NCBI GenBank assembly: GCA_947652115.1
Contig: OX393563.1
Location: 1,493,829 to 1,557,828 of the forward strand
Direction of reading: 5' to 3'
DNA: 64,000 nt
From: Blastomussa wellsi
Taxonomy: Eukaryota > Cnidaria > Anthozoa > Scleractinia > Plerogyridae
Part shown: one piece after another, positions 12,852 through 24,018 of the stretch
How positions within the stretch are numbered: the first letter of the stretch is position 1
How the letters are laid out: each line of letters begins with the position of its first letter
Notes under the pieces: generated by a model
The model's database searches: none
Told to the model about the DNA's origin: nothing
What the model saw: only the letters and a program-made list of their open reading frames with translations
Program-made: the position numbers and the translations under genes

Positions 12852-15800
12852 TGAAGGGCTAACGCTCGAAACGTCAGCAATTGAATCTCTTTACGGTGGC
12901 CAATTGACATTATCAACCCAGTTGATAAAACCAAATTATATTATTGAATGGTAAGCGATTTCATTTCTTGCGTGCGTGAAATTTGCGTGATACTTGAGTG
13001 AAGTGAAAACCACCAATATATGTCATGATGGTTTTCATCAGATAACTTTAAGTTCTTCTGCTTGCTTTACTTTGTTTTTTGTCTGTTTTAATAATTTTAT
13101 GGCTTTTAATCTGCATGTTGATATATTTTGTAGATGCAATAAATTTACTTCTCTATTATTCATTAGCCCATTAGCCCTAAATCATACAAATATGAAATAT
13201 TGGTGTCCATCTGAAGATGCCAGCTAAGCAACTTTTATATAAATGCCCCTACATGGTCGCTATATTTTGGTCGTTATTTCACTTACATTTGGGTCACATT
13301 GTCTGGGAGAAAAAATCCTCCTTTGATATAGTTGCCGTTGAGAATGCTTCAACAAAAACAAAAACAGAAAACTAATATTTTTTCTTCTACAATACATTAC
13401 ATAGAAAGATAGGACCCATTACCTGCTGGTGATTGCAGCAGTATATAATCAGAATATAAGATGTCTGAGGTGATACTCGCCCAGATTACGTGTTAATCGT
13501 CAGCAAATGATTAATGGTTTACTTACATAACTTTCAGTGACGTCAAATTCCGAAACGTGTATTGTGGGATCCTTGTCAAAGAATTCCGTGAAATGTCACT
13601 GAAAAAAAAAATTCTGTGTTCATAAGTTTAAAGACAACACTTAGTTCTATCAGGTTATGCCGTTGCAACGGTAGCCATAAATACCACCAAACATCCTGGC
13701 CAATGATTGGGAAATTGATCGATACCATTACGGTAGTGAAAACTGATAAAGAGCGGTAGTATGACCTATGAAAGTATAAGAGCTGTACAGTTCTGGAAGC
13801 CTTAATGCAAGGCTGATACTGATGGTGTGTTAAAGTCTATTCCTCAACAACAGTCACTAATTCTATCCATCGTTCCAGTTATAACGTAAGTCCGTATTGG
13901 TTTGGTGGCGTGCTTTCCCTAGGCATGCGGGGAAGTTCTTATGACCAATTTAATGTGCTTGGATTTCTTGCAGCTTGCCATGTCGTCTTGATCATATTTC
14001 AAGGTTGTTAGCTCTTTTTTGTCATCAGAATTGTAGCTCTTGTATCTTGTGTAGGTCCGACCAGGACACGTACTGTGTCAGTTTTTAGGCCTATGTAAGT
14101 TACTCAGTTATACAAGTTTAATGTTTTGAAATATTCATTATAAAGAAAGAAATTAGATATATACTACGAAAGGGAACCATCGTACTGGAGTTTTAAATTG
14201 TACTTCGCGGTAATCCAAAATTGTTGCACTTTTCACCTGCACTAGTCTTTTTGGCTATTAATTCTGTCTCCCATTAATCATGAACAAATTAAGACTGAAG
14301 AATTTTTTTTTATTAAAATTATGTAAATATGTGGTAAATAAACATTGAAATGAAGTAATTAGACAAACATTACAAACCCGGCTCTACCGGCAATGTGACC
14401 TTTTGTCAACTTTTTAAAACCAGTTCTAAGCTATTACATTAGTTGCAAAAAAAGTCGGACGATTTTAATTTCAGACGAAAAATAAAGTGCGTCGAAAATG
14501 AGAGCGTCCACTTCAGAGCAGTATAAAACTTTTAAGTACGTATTATCTTGGGCGACGCTAATATATATGGCAGAGCAATAACTTTGATCACGCTTTGCTC
14601 GTTTGATCACTGGAAACTGAGGCACCTTTTATGAAAAGCATAATGGCGATATATTCCACTCTGTAGTGCTATCATTAGTACAGATGTTTTCGTAGATAGG
14701 CCTCATTTTTTCCCCTTTAATGTAGTTTCAAAGTTCTTAATTACTTATTACATAATACATAATTTTTCTTCTAAATTAGTGTAAAGTGCTATACTTACCA
14801 CCTTCGGTGGAGAGAAATTAATACAGTTCTACTCAATTTCATTCGATTCAACTTTTTCTTTTAACAATATTTAGACCATTTAATGTGTACCAATTTTGAA
14901 AGAGTCTTCCCTGGTTTTGAAAGTACACTTTGTAAAAATGCCGAGCATTGATGTTCTGATTCCCGTATTTACCAGTTTTCTAGCTTGTTAATGGTCCTTT
15001 AGAATTAGATTGTGCATTGCATTAGTAATGACTTAACATTCTTGACATCCACTTACACTCTCCGAAGTGACGTTAGATTTCTGAAGCAATGTTCATTTAT
15101 GGATCTTACCAGAGGATTATCTGAAAGATCGCTGAGAAGAAAATAAATGAAAATTTTTACCTTATTTTAATTAAAAAAAAACACATATTCACCGGGCAAG
15201 AGAGCAAAAAGTCTACTAGTACTGTGGTAGTGAGTGTGAAGTAACAAGAAGGAAGCTACTCCATCGCAGATGATGCTCTGCACTTGGCCAGGCTACCTGA
15301 CTAAATTGCCACAACATGGGTCCCTTTCATGAACGGTCGATGGCATGTTAAGGGCGGCTAACAACTTTCTTTTACAGCTAGGCCAGTGACATGGATGTAA
15401 AAAATTAGGTAGTCTCGTAAAGCACCGTGAACCGCGTTAGATCAAAGTGACGGCAAACACTGTTACCATGGTAGCGTCAAAAGAGGTGAAAGATACCATA
15501 CATTTGAACTTTTCAGGCCGATGAATTTAAAACTAGGTGGTGAAAGTTTTTAATGCTGGTATATTCTTTGTTTAATTTAATAGGCTCAGAGCCATCTTAC
15601 ATTTATGAAAAAATACGGTAGCTCTAAACTCTACTGACGTGATGTTTTCTAAGATATTGGCCAAAAACTTTTTATGATAATTAGACAAAATATGCTACAA
15701 TCCAACAGATTCAGGCGAGTCAAATACAGTATGTTGCCCTATTTCCCGGACACCCCTATTTCCGGGCACTTCAACTTAACGATTCCGTATCTCGTTGAAA

Positions 15801-16884
15801 CAATAAAACAAATCCGATGGATATATTCCGAAGATTTATCGACTAGTCAGCTTTCGCCCCGTCGTCCAGTCCAGTATCTAATAAATCAGTCGCCAGTCTT
15901 CCTCGCCTTACCGTGATACAAATCAAATATGTCGGCTTGAGTGGTTTCAAAACATTGATGACTAAATAATGGCTAAATAATTAATCGAAAGAAAAAGCTT
16001 TCAATTTCGGACAAAAAGTAATCTTTTAAATGAATGTTTCTTTAGTCAACTTTTACAAGATATATTTTGCCACGAGGGAGAAAAATGTTCCCAAGAAAAG
16101 CGGAGTATTTATCTCATAACGATCGTCCGAAAATAATGCTGTCCGGAAATAGGGCATCCAACTCGACGAACTCTTTCCAAAATTACGAAACAAACCAAAG
16201 AGCTTCTGGCAATGAAACTTTATCACCTACTTACCAGAAGTGTAAGCTAACTTGTGGGTGAATTCAGCTTGTTTGTTTTGTTTTGATGTAAGATATTATG
16301 GTTTATGCAAAAAAGTGTCTGGAAATAGGGCAACATACTGTACAGCGTATTCAGTTTTTAACCTATTTTGTCATCCCCCTGGCCACACATTTTGACGTTA
16401 AATGGGTCTCAATTTGTTCATTGGTAACTCCCACACAAATTTGTACCAGAGATTTTTCTTCAGCACTATTGGTGTAGCTGCAAAAGAGTCCATATGAGCC
16501 ACCCTAGCTTGTTTACTAGTAATCGCATCGACTGCTCACGGAAAGGAAATCAGCATTGATCTTACCACCTGCTGTCTATTGACGAGAACAGGTACTTTTA
16601 TAATAAATTGTCTTGTCCGAGGACACAACACAATTATCTCAGATAGCGAATCATAATAGCATAAAATTCGGAGACATATGTTTAAAAAATCTAGATGATC
16701 TGAACGCTACTTACAGTGCCACTGTATTGAAAGGGATCCTGCCGCATGGAATCTTCTCTATGCCAACACATTTAACAATAAGCTGCTTCCCAAACGAACG
16801 GCAGGAGCATTTCGGTGGACAAACTCTTTCGTAGGACATTGCAAACCACAAAGTTAATAAAAGCAAATTCAAGCTGGTGTTCAT
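113..16884 (-). CDS. Gene A: LRR receptor, 18 exons visible, 3' end outside window
   Basis: Eighteen exons read from 16884 down to 113 and join into about 452 codons with no stop. Every junction is phase 2 (codon split after base 2), each with GT donor and AG acceptor. Exon 1 gives a signal peptide and an LRR N-cap (CPPKCSC). Exons 2-17 are mostly one extracellular-type LRR each (LxLSxNxIxxIxxxxFxxLxxL). Exon 18 (SMTCKNL) starts the C-cap. The protein should be a secreted or surface LRR ectodomain. Gene B on the other strand has the same exons in the same order plus Cys-rich and membrane exons, so gene A probably continues leftwards into such exons (inference). All visible exons are intact, so I see no sign of a pseudogene. 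No gene name is recognised. Introns are 150 bp to 3.2 kb and hold most of the repeats listed between 1 and 16715. Confidence 0.9.
1046..1117 (-). CDS. Gene A exon 17: last LRR
   Basis: 72 bp encoding TLFNNPLSLLPPRVF. Gene B exon 17 shares NPLSLLP. It is separated from exon 16 by a 3.2-kb intron holding a LINE end. Confidence 0.92.
1390..3240 (-). mobile_element. 3' end of a Tx1/L1-like LINE (5'-truncated, broken)
   Basis: Two minus-strand coding stretches (3232-2774 and 2497-1958) read as the C-terminal part of a reverse-transcriptase protein. The first has the post-catalytic region (KALGVWLS, WKYRRLSLMGK). The second has a C-x2-C-H-C zinc-like cluster (CSFCKEEPEK, then H and C) after KLLHRRISTNDFL. 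Stops or shifts between 2497 and 2774 break the frame. The stretch below 1958 looks like its 3' tail, with ATT-rich runs near 1390. It lies in intron 16 of gene A in the same orientation. Family call from protein motifs; the ends are approximate. Confidence 0.8.
4328..4399 (-). CDS. Gene A exon 16: LRR
   Basis: 72 bp encoding FLHNNRIKSVGQKAF. Gene B exon 16 has the FLH-x-N and KAF positions. Confidence 0.9.
4738..4806 (-). CDS. Gene A exon 15: LRR
   Basis: 69 bp encoding MLANNNLTAIPNNAF. Gene B exon 15 is also 69 bp (ML-x-x-NNLT). Confidence 0.92.
5100..5290. repeat. Diverged dispersed repeat, copy 1
   Basis: About 110 bp resembling 16375-16490 in the same orientation (blocks such as tcaatttgttca, tttgtacc, ttggtgt-gctgca). 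Both copies sit in gene A introns. Type unknown. Confidence 0.45.
5502..5573 (-). CDS. Gene A exon 14: LRR
   Basis: 72 bp encoding LLNFNNISYINAYTF. Gene B exon 14 (FNNITHIN core) is the same length. The acceptor is TTTTTAAG. Confidence 0.88.
6321..6392 (-). CDS. Gene A exon 13: LRR
   Basis: 72 bp encoding DLSFNKIQFIADKAF, a near-consensus LRR. Gene B exon 13 starts DLSFNKLQ. Confidence 0.92.
7056..7124 (-). CDS. Gene A exon 12: LRR
   Basis: 69 bp encoding SLAENDIEEVPQDVC. Gene B exon 12 is 72 bp (SLARNHI start). The acceptor reads CAACATAG, with a weak pyrimidine tract. Confidence 0.85.
7628..7690 (-). CDS. Gene A exon 11: LRR
   Basis: 63 bp encoding NLDYNSIKNITRPEI, T-rich TTTTTTGCAG acceptor. 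Gene B exon 11 is 72 bp, three codons longer. Confidence 0.86.
7883..7948 (-). CDS. Gene A exon 10: short LRR
   Basis: 66 bp encoding RLNGNRLTAIPDLKG. Gene B exon 10 is also 66 bp with the same PDL-G core, a second conserved short repeat. Confidence 0.9.
8080..8375 (+). mobile_element. tRNA-derived SINE-like element
   Basis: It starts gggaggcgcggtggcc with an A-box-like tggcctaatg and has a B-box-like ggattcgatccc near 8155, followed by a non-tRNA body ending near tggtactctggc. It lies in intron 9 of gene A, antisense to it, and ends about 20 bp from the exon 9 donor. Confidence 0.6.
8393..8464 (-). CDS. Gene A exon 9: LRR
   Basis: 72 bp encoding NLKWNNLSSIADGTF. Gene B exon 9 shares IADGTF. 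A SINE-like element ends about 20 bp beyond the donor. Confidence 0.9.
9319..9393 (-). CDS. Gene A exon 8: LRR
   Basis: 75 bp encoding DMQYNYVEFLHPATL, TTTGCAG acceptor, GTAAG donor. Same length as gene B exon 8. Confidence 0.88.
9525..9596 (-). CDS. Gene A exon 7: LRR
   Basis: 72 bp encoding SMNACNIKRIENEAF. Gene B exon 7 is 72 bp with the same SM-x-x-C-N and RIEN residues. Confidence 0.92.
10376..10450 (-). CDS. Gene A exon 6: LRR
   Basis: 75 bp encoding DVADNPLGPTLAAKA. Gene B exon 6 (78 bp) shares the NPL-GPT core. Confidence 0.88.
11498..11822. mobile_element. TIR element (MITE) in gene A intron 5
   Basis: Ends are inverted copies: gatctaaatccgggggcg on the left and ccccgggatctaaatgac on the right. 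Both arms carry the gatacgcatat/atgctcgtcgg-type core. A half copy is at 39241-39420. No transposase frame. Confidence 0.6.
12060..12134 (-). CDS. Gene A exon 5: LRR
   Basis: 75 bp, TTTATTTCAG acceptor, GTGAGT donor. It encodes EMVTNKLSLEDLKTI and matches gene B exon 5 (75 bp, DLKEI core). Confidence 0.88.
12805..12946. mobile_element. Penelope-like element end, partial hairpin
   Basis: Left part (to about 12850) is the inverted form of the end seen at 23990-24034. Right part carries aagggctaacgctcgaaacg and the gtggccaattgacattatc block. Other copies are at 23921-24034, 24160-24262 and 44161-44418. It lies in intron 4 of gene A. Confidence 0.55.
13287..13346 (-). CDS. Gene A exon 4: short LRR
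   Basis: 60 bp, only 20 codons, encoding LNGNYIKGGFFLPDN. Gene B exon 4 is also 60 bp with the same GGF-LP core, so the short repeat is ancestral. Confidence 0.9.
13527..13598 (-). CDS. Gene A exon 3: LRR
   Basis: 72 bp after a T-rich acceptor. It encodes DISRNSLTRIPQYTF and then NLTSL, nearly the same as gene B exon 3. Confidence 0.92.
13599..15056. other. Intron 2 of gene A
   Basis: No exon, RNA or repeat family recognised in this stretch. The other long gene A introns not listed (for example 2.1 kb between exons 7 and 6 and the region 9597-11497) hold only short repeat-like pieces. Confidence 0.5.
15057..15131 (-). CDS. Gene A exon 2: LRR
   Basis: 75 bp, phase 2 at both ends, CTCAG acceptor and GTAAGT donor. 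It encodes an LRR beginning DLSDNPLVRSINEHCF. Gene B exon 2 is 72 bp. Confidence 0.88.
15727..16340. mobile_element. TA-flanked TIR element (mariner/pogo-like MITE)
   Basis: Left end cagtatgttgccctatttcc and right end ggaaatagggcaacatactg are inverted copies, flanked by TA on both sides. 614 bp, no transposase frame. It lies in intron 1 of gene A. Confidence 0.75.
16370..16490. repeat. Diverged dispersed repeat, copy 2
   Basis: Partner of the copy near 5100-5290, in intron 1 of gene A. There is no coding potential. Confidence 0.45.
16715..16884 (-). CDS. Gene A exon 1: signal peptide and LRR N-cap
   Basis: The ATG at 16884-16882 opens a hydrophobic leader (LNLLLLTLWFA), followed by the N-cap pattern CPPKCSC and a later Cys. 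The exon ends CT before a GTAAGT donor. The match to gene B exon 1, which also ends at IPFNT plus two residues, supports the start. A TTTAACAG acceptor-like site lies 21 bp upstream, so a 5'UTR intron is possible. Confidence 0.9.
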
Positions 16885-19350
16885 TTCGGAACCTTTTGTC
16901 TATTTCTGTTAAAGATGGAAACAGCTACTTTAGAACGCGTATTTATATATGCATACACATTAGCAAACAGGCAAACCAGTGTTTCTCCAAGTAAAATTAT
17001 GGTTGAAATATAATTGAAGATACTTCCAATCAGTTGAGATATATTATTTTACTGGCCTTCGCGAGACTGAAAACTGCTAATTTACAAATGCTTCAGGGTG
17101 GCTAAGGACATTTATGAAAAGGAAAAAAGGCAAAAAAGTATTGGACCTCTCAGTTCTGTAAACTTTCATGAAGTTCTATTGAAATGAAATGTCGTAACTC
17201 TCTCTTAGATAGTTTTTCGAATTAAGAAATACAATGTGACGACTATCATATTAGGCTACTGTGTACCAGCTTTGAATAATTATTGTTGACGAGGCGTTGA
17301 TCATATTTAATAAGAGGAGAAGAACCCAAGGGCAAACGTGGAAAATGAAAAAAGTTTCTTGGGCAGCCCTTTCCGTTCATCTTAAGTCATTTCCAGTTTA
17401 GCAATTACGTTTAAGTTAAAACTTTAATAGCACCAAGTGACCATGGGTGGGAAGGATCAGAATACTGCTCGATTGTTTCGTTTTGTGATATTTTCTCAGA
17501 ATACTGCTCGATTGTTTCGTTTTGTGATATTTTCTCAGAATACTGCTCGATTGTTTCGTTTTGTGACATTTTCTAAGAATACTGCTCGATTGTTTCGTTT
17601 TGTGATATTTTCTCAGAATACTGCTCGATTGTTTTGTTTTGTGATATTTTCTCAGAATACTGCCCGATTGTTTCGTTTTGTGATATTTTCTCAGCGTACA
17701 CTTTCTTAAAAAAACATTACTTTAAGATGATTTTTATTGAAACAAATCGCATCTCAAAATTTATCTAGTACCAACTTTTCCAACCTTTATTCAATGTTGA
17801 CGATGTGGATCAACTTTGCGACGCTGTAGGTTATATAGCAATAAAGAGAAGCTCCTACTTACAAGAAACTAAGAATATTAAATGACCTAAGTTTAGTGAG
17901 CGCTATAAGGAAACGAATCGAGCCAGGCTTCACTTGGATGTTCCATCAAGTTCTCTTCTTCTGATCAATGCACTCATCATCATCATCATCATAAGTTTTA
18001 AAGCTTAGAGCTTGTACGTGGGGTCGTTTGAAAATAGTTACAATATAAGACAATGTTAAAATAGGGATACAAATTACTTCCAAAACTACCATGGTAAAAA
18101 GTAAAAGAATACATGAATGTTCAATTTCTAAAAAGAGAAATATTTAAATAGGTTCACGTATTTATATCTAAATAAATTAGCTACAAAAATAAGACATAAA
18201 ATATTTAGAAGCATTTAAAATCCTGGTAGTGCCTTGGCAGGGACTGGACTGACTGGATGCTAACATCAAGTTCCTTAAAATAAAAATCCTTCTTGACTTT
18301 ACGATAAAAATCAGTGTTCCAAAGGATAGCACTCCGTAGCTAATAGAGTTTTTAAGAAACTTCGAATTAAAACGCGGAACGGTTATATTATTACTCCTTA
18401 TTTCGTCAAATACGAAAGAGCCGCGGGTGCTTCACCTACAAACACGCTATGACACGCTCTCAGAGGTTTTCACATTATTTACTTACTGATCACAGCCAAT
18501 GTGGAATCACACCAACTCGCATTTAGCGATACTTTGCTTGATGGCGCGCCTTGCATTCAGACGCTAAACTGATAACTAGACAGAAGTTTTGTGCTCTTAA
18601 ATGTCTTTTCGTAATGCAGTCAATAAGTATGGTGTGATATCTTATTACGTCAAAAGATACCATTAAATGTACATGCACTGATGATAAATTTCCTAGCTCG
18701 AAAGGGATTGACCATAAAAGGGTTAAAAGAGCACTTTTTCCTGGAGGAAAGTCAAGTCCATGTTATCGTTCGTTTAATTAATTTTCTCAATCGAAGTGGG
18801 TATACTTTATGTACCGCACAGATTACAAAATAAAATTAAAAATAACAAATAAAACAAATTCTTTCTTAACACTCTCGCTTTAGACAATTAAGTTTTAGTA
18901 TTGTCTTGATATCATCCATCTTCATTCGAATCTTGATGCCTTATCACACAGCAGTAGCAATTTCGTTCGAGTCTGGAGTCGTGACTGATACAATCCGGGA
19001 GTCACTCGATCGACGGAGTGATAAGGTTGCTTTGCCACATTCGTGCTAAGTTTAATTTCAACTCTTCAGATCCATGTATCATCTTAAAAGATTTGCCCCT
19101 TCATCACTTATAAATTTCTGAGTCTTTGTTAGTCAGTAAGAAAAATGACTGCATCAGTTTTGTTTACCATATATTTCCTTCGCAAGTTATCTAGCATGCT
19201 ACAGAGTGATAAGTAACCGATTATTTTAAATGCCTTGCATTATTTGCATCTTTTATTTAAAAACAATTCTGAAGAATATTAGCAAGTGATGACGTTTGTA
19301 CAAAATTATGAAAGAAAAAAGTAACAGCAAACACAACATCTTTTTATCAG
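16885..19350. other. Spacer upstream of gene A
   Basis: The 5' side of gene A. Apart from the 39-bp tandem repeat at 17458 I see no gene here; promoter elements could not be picked out. Confidence 0.5.
17458..17694. repeat. 39-bp tandem repeat, six copies
   Basis: Unit cagaatactgctcgattgtt plus 19 more bases, repeated six times with one or two changes per copy. Because 39 is a multiple of 3, all copies stay open in one frame (13-residue repeats), but this open frame looks accidental. Confidence 0.95.
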
Positions 19351-19354
19351 TATC

Positions 19355-21335
19355 GTGCATATATGCCGACACTGGCATGCGCCAAACGAGATTTTGTCCA
19401 ATACAATGAAAGTCCAATCCAATGAAACGACAATCACTATGTTGTTTTGCAATGCTCATTTGTTAATTTCGAATTTCCGAAATGCCTCAGTAAATTTGGT
19501 CTAGTTCCTTTAGGTAATTCAATGGTTTTGTACTGCGCATCTCTCACTGCGCATAACAAAATGGTGGCCATAAAAAGGAATTTCTGCAGAAAGATCATTA
19601 AATGGGGTCGATCGAAGAGTAAACGTTATTGAACATGTCGGTAGGCAAGTTTTCTGGCCAAGTGGTAGTGTTAGTTGTTGAGTTCGACTTACCGAGGATG
19701 GCTGTTAAACTTGTAATGAACCCCTACATTGGCATTTAAGCTCCCACTCTATCATATAACGGCCTAATTGCCATATTTCGATGAAAATGCCTTAAAATAT
19801 TTTCTTCGATGCTGTCTTCCACTTTTCAAGGGCCTTAAAACAGTATGACAGTTCGAAAACTCGCCCCAGTCAATGCAGGTCGTGTGCACATTCTGCGGCT
19901 CTAACGCCATAACGAGTACGGTGACCTCCATTTTTTATTTCATGATTTTAATGATAATAGTGTTTCTTTCAATAAGAAAAAAATTGCCAGAAATCTATCG
20001 CCAGTTTTCTGGAAATTGAACTAAATTGCATGGACTCAGCTGCAAAGGGCAGAACAGCGTATATCAAAAATAAGTCTATTTTGGAGCGTAAGTAAAAACA
20101 AAGGTGTTCAAAGACATTGTTTGGGTACAATGATTAATAGAGAATATGATGCTGCAAACTTTAAGGAAAATATGGAGCTTAGTTGTCTCGTTTTGGGTTA
20201 TGCGCAGCTGTTGCCAGAGAAGCGTAAATAGACATATTCGTCAGCACTGTCACGTGGAAACGAACACCCTGACCCCCAATTTTTATTACGTTTTTATAAT
20301 TTTCTTGACTTGTTGCAAACATGTGCCAAGTTTCAACGGAAATCTATGACGGGTTAATTACCTTAAGCTCAGGCGGCGGCAAACGAGGGTTGCGGACACA
20401 TTGTTGCGGACACAAATGTTTCCCTCAAGTTTGCCCCCCGCGCGCAACATTGTTGCGGACACAAATTTTGTGAACGAGATACAAAAACTTTTTCCGATTT
20501 TATTCCGAAACATTCTGTTTCCGCCACAAATGTTTCCTCGTATGCTCGCACAAAGAAACGTCATCGGGAACAATGTGTCCTCGATTGCCATCACATTAAG
20601 TTTCGAACCAAGGTGTTATAGCATCGATACTGAAATACAAAACGCCGCATTAAAACTATCATTACTTTATTAAAGTTCTCGGAAAGTTAAAGCTATATAG
20701 AGGGCTGTTAGGATAGCTACTAACTATTGACATAGAAGACATCAGCTTCCATGCATACAAGAAGCCGTGAAGGTTAGCATTCGTTCTTTAATAGAAAAAG
20801 GTGACTCTCTTCTGATGAATATTGCAAACTTTAGCCCTGAGCACGGCTGAACGCAAGCTACATTTAAATTTAGGAGAGGTGACCTTTATTTTTTGGCGTG
20901 TAAAGGAGACCTCAAAATGATAGTTTAATAAGGAAGAAAAACCCCAAAGATGTGATGCTCAACGGAAACTTCAATTTGCTTAACGACACTGCTTTGTTCT
21001 CGCTGGCGTTTTGTTTGCGAACGGCGATGAACTGAACTTAAATTTGCAATAGTTTGGTCGTATCTTTACTTTTTATTCTTTTCAAGCTTTTCTAATTTTC
21101 CATTTAGTATTTTTAGAGAAAAAGGTGATAATATGTTTCTGTTTTGTTTGTTATTTTCTGATCCTAAAATGCAAGACCGCGCTCAATATCGATTTTAGCT
21201 AATCAAATTGGTGAATTCGCTGGTTTCCAGTCCACGTGAGACGCGGCCTTATAATAAAATAACTTAATGCTCCCAGCCCGCGAGAAACAAACGGAGAACA
21301 GGCCGGACAGCGCCACTAAACAGATCGCTCGTCTA
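19355..21335. repeat. Diverged duplicated block, copy 1
   Basis: Segments at 19370-19510, 20598-20830 and 21265-21330 reappear in the same order and orientation at 29500-29590 plus 29950-30000, 30002-30225 and 31932-32000. Shared strings include cgacactggcatg, caatccaatgaaacg, aatacaaaacgccgcatta and ggttagcattcgtt. Repeat-derived open frames inside (20358-20673, 21203-21538) are not genes. Confidence 0.65.
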
Positions 21336-21657
21336 GCTTGGTAATCATCTCTCCCCTGAAGCAGTGCCGGCCACAGTCCGCCTGTCCCCTGAGAGAAGTC
21401 CTTACTCCTCTTCAGAGCTGCCGGCCACAAAAATACTAAAATAATAATAATAAAATTAAATACTAGTTTTGCTTGTTTAAAAAGTATGGGTAATGTATAT
21501 ACCAGGCAAAAGAAAATCGATGAAGCCGAACGGTTCATATCCAGCCTGTAGCAGGTACATATTCGTTTTGTAGATATGAAAATTCACGCACATTGTCATT
21601 AACTACAGATAATTTATCTCCATATTTTATACTACTAGGTTTAATTATTCAAACACG

Positions 21658-21766
21658 ATGATTTCAACCAAAAGGTATGTCCTACCTATTGCCCTGCTGC
21701 TCTGCGTCGTCAGTCGCAACAAGGGATTCCCTACAGGAATAGAATTTAAAAAGGTGAAATTCACAG
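21658..21766 (+). CDS. Gene C exon 1: signal peptide and first strand
   Basis: ATG at 21658, 36 codons plus one base, donor GTGAGA. Encodes the leader and GIEFKKVKFT. Confidence 0.78.
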
Positions 21767-23981
21767 GTGAGATTCCATTTCACTCTCATGTAAACACACC
21801 TATGAAATTTTTTTAAGAGAAACTGACATTTCTCTGCGAAAAAATTTCGCTTCGTTTTCTTTGTTATATTTCATTGTGACAGAGAGTCTGATACAAAGAA
21901 TGTTACATTAATTTTTTTTATTAAAAAGGTGATTTTAAAGCTTAAGGGGGGTCTTCTTAACTACAGATTGAGAGCACTGAGTTGCTAAGGGATTTCGCAA
22001 GGCTGTATCTGGAGAACAACGATTTTGAACCTTTTTGTAGTGGTAAATGGTGAAAAACGCTTGCCTTGAAAAAAAATCAATATTGCGTGTGCGAAACTAG
22101 TGCTAGTCCCAAACTCGCGGGCTAAACTGAATTTGAAATACCAACTTGGAAGCAAAGAAGAATTCCAATTTGTTGTAGAAAGTCTGTAAATATCATGTTA
22201 TGTCATTACTAGTACGACCGTAACACGATCAAAAGAAAACGCAGACTGTAGAATGCACCCTTCAGACCGAAGACATCGGAGCGCAGGCTGTACACCGCAG
22301 ACTGAAGACCGCGGAATGCAGCCTGCAGACAACAAAAATAGATACAGTGGAGGAAATGGATGAGTACGCATTATAAAACAGCGGTCGAAACATGGTTATC
22401 TCTATGTCAGGAGATGTTACCGAATTTTAGATAACAGACGATAAGCTCCAAAACCTCGAACAAAGCGGATGCCAAAATCTGCATAGGTTATTTGAAATGT
22501 TGTCAATCTGAGCAGGCTGTTAAAATTAACAATGGATTTTAGCCTCGAATTTCATTTCCAAGGCTTTTTCTAATCAATAGTACTTGATGTATGCGGTCAT
22601 TTTCATTCCCGCATCCAGGTCGCTTGCCCACGATGCGTTTCTATTCCTAAAATTTCCATTACACTTATGTCCAGGATTGAAAGCAGAAATTGTTCAGTTA
22701 CTACTTTGAAGGGGTTATGTTTCATTTTCATATTACTTCGTATTTGACAGCATCATGCGTGTTTATCAATGAGGACACTTTGTGATGCTCGTCATAAGGA
22801 CCTTGCATCTCATTTGCGGTCAATCTCCATTGCTAAGTTTATGCAAATCCACGCGAACCCACGAAAAATATCTGGCGCCTTCGAAATTAATTAATTGACC
22901 TCGAATTAATTGCTTTTCGTTGTCTCTGAATTACAAACGTCAGAAGTAATATTTACAGCAGAAACCGTGAATCTAATTTTGACAAATTTACCTGTTACTT
23001 TTTATTCAGCTGTTTAAAGTCAGTGCTTGCCTCAGACATTGCGACTTTCAATTCGAACTTCGGCGCTGTGAAATACGAAACTATTACGCTTTTCAATATG
23101 AATTTAGTTTCCATTTTTCAGCCTGTAATCTGCTGGACGTCTGCACAAGTCTGCAGTCTGTGTCTGTCGTAGCATGAAGCATCTGTCTGGTCACGTCATT
23201 GGTCAAATAAGGCCATTTGAAACTTTTGAAAGACTCTTCAATTATGGAACAAACCTGAGTTATTCGTAGCAGGTCTGGGTTTCAAAATATGGAGTTAAGC
23301 AACATTCCATAGCACCAAATTCATGGCAAATTAAGAAGGACGCCATGAGCAGTCCAATTTCTTGGAAAAAGAAAGTGAAATTTTGCAAATTAGAGCTTGA
23401 GGGGTATGTGTTTCATCTGAAATGATTTTTATTTTCACAGTTCCGCACGACGAAAATGCAAAGGTCGTAATTTCTCCGTGGCCTTTCCTTGCATTTGGAA
23501 AGTCTTTGAATGCCAGCCTGATATTTACTCCTGGTGAGCGGATGAAAAATTTATCTCAACCCAGTCATAATATCAAGTTTCTTTGTTGTCGAAATATTTT
23601 CATTGAAGTTTTTTGTGTTTACCTACGGTTCTGGTTATGGGTAGCTAAGGAATTCCAACGGGATGCAAGGTATCTGAACATCCCGAGAACCTTGTAGGCG
23701 AGTCAGTCTACTCAGTTGGATTTTATGTTCACTTTACTCACACCCCACCACCCTTTTCCAAGTCATGTATTCTTCGGCTTATTATTATTATTATTTTTTG
23801 CCATTCCCTATGCTGGGTGGGGTCTTTCTTTCTTTTCTTCATCTTTGTATAATTTGGATTGGATTGAACGGCCAGCCACATAGCCAAACTTATCCACCTT
23901 ACTTATCCAACTTATCCAAACTTTACGGTGGCCAATTGACATTATCAACCCAGTTGATAAAACCAAATTATATTGTTATAC

Positions 23982-24018
<37 letters not shown>

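Noticed and set aside
21203..21538. 111-codon minus-strand frame just before gene C
   Set aside because: Its sequence overlaps a repeat block that recurs near 31932; no family match.
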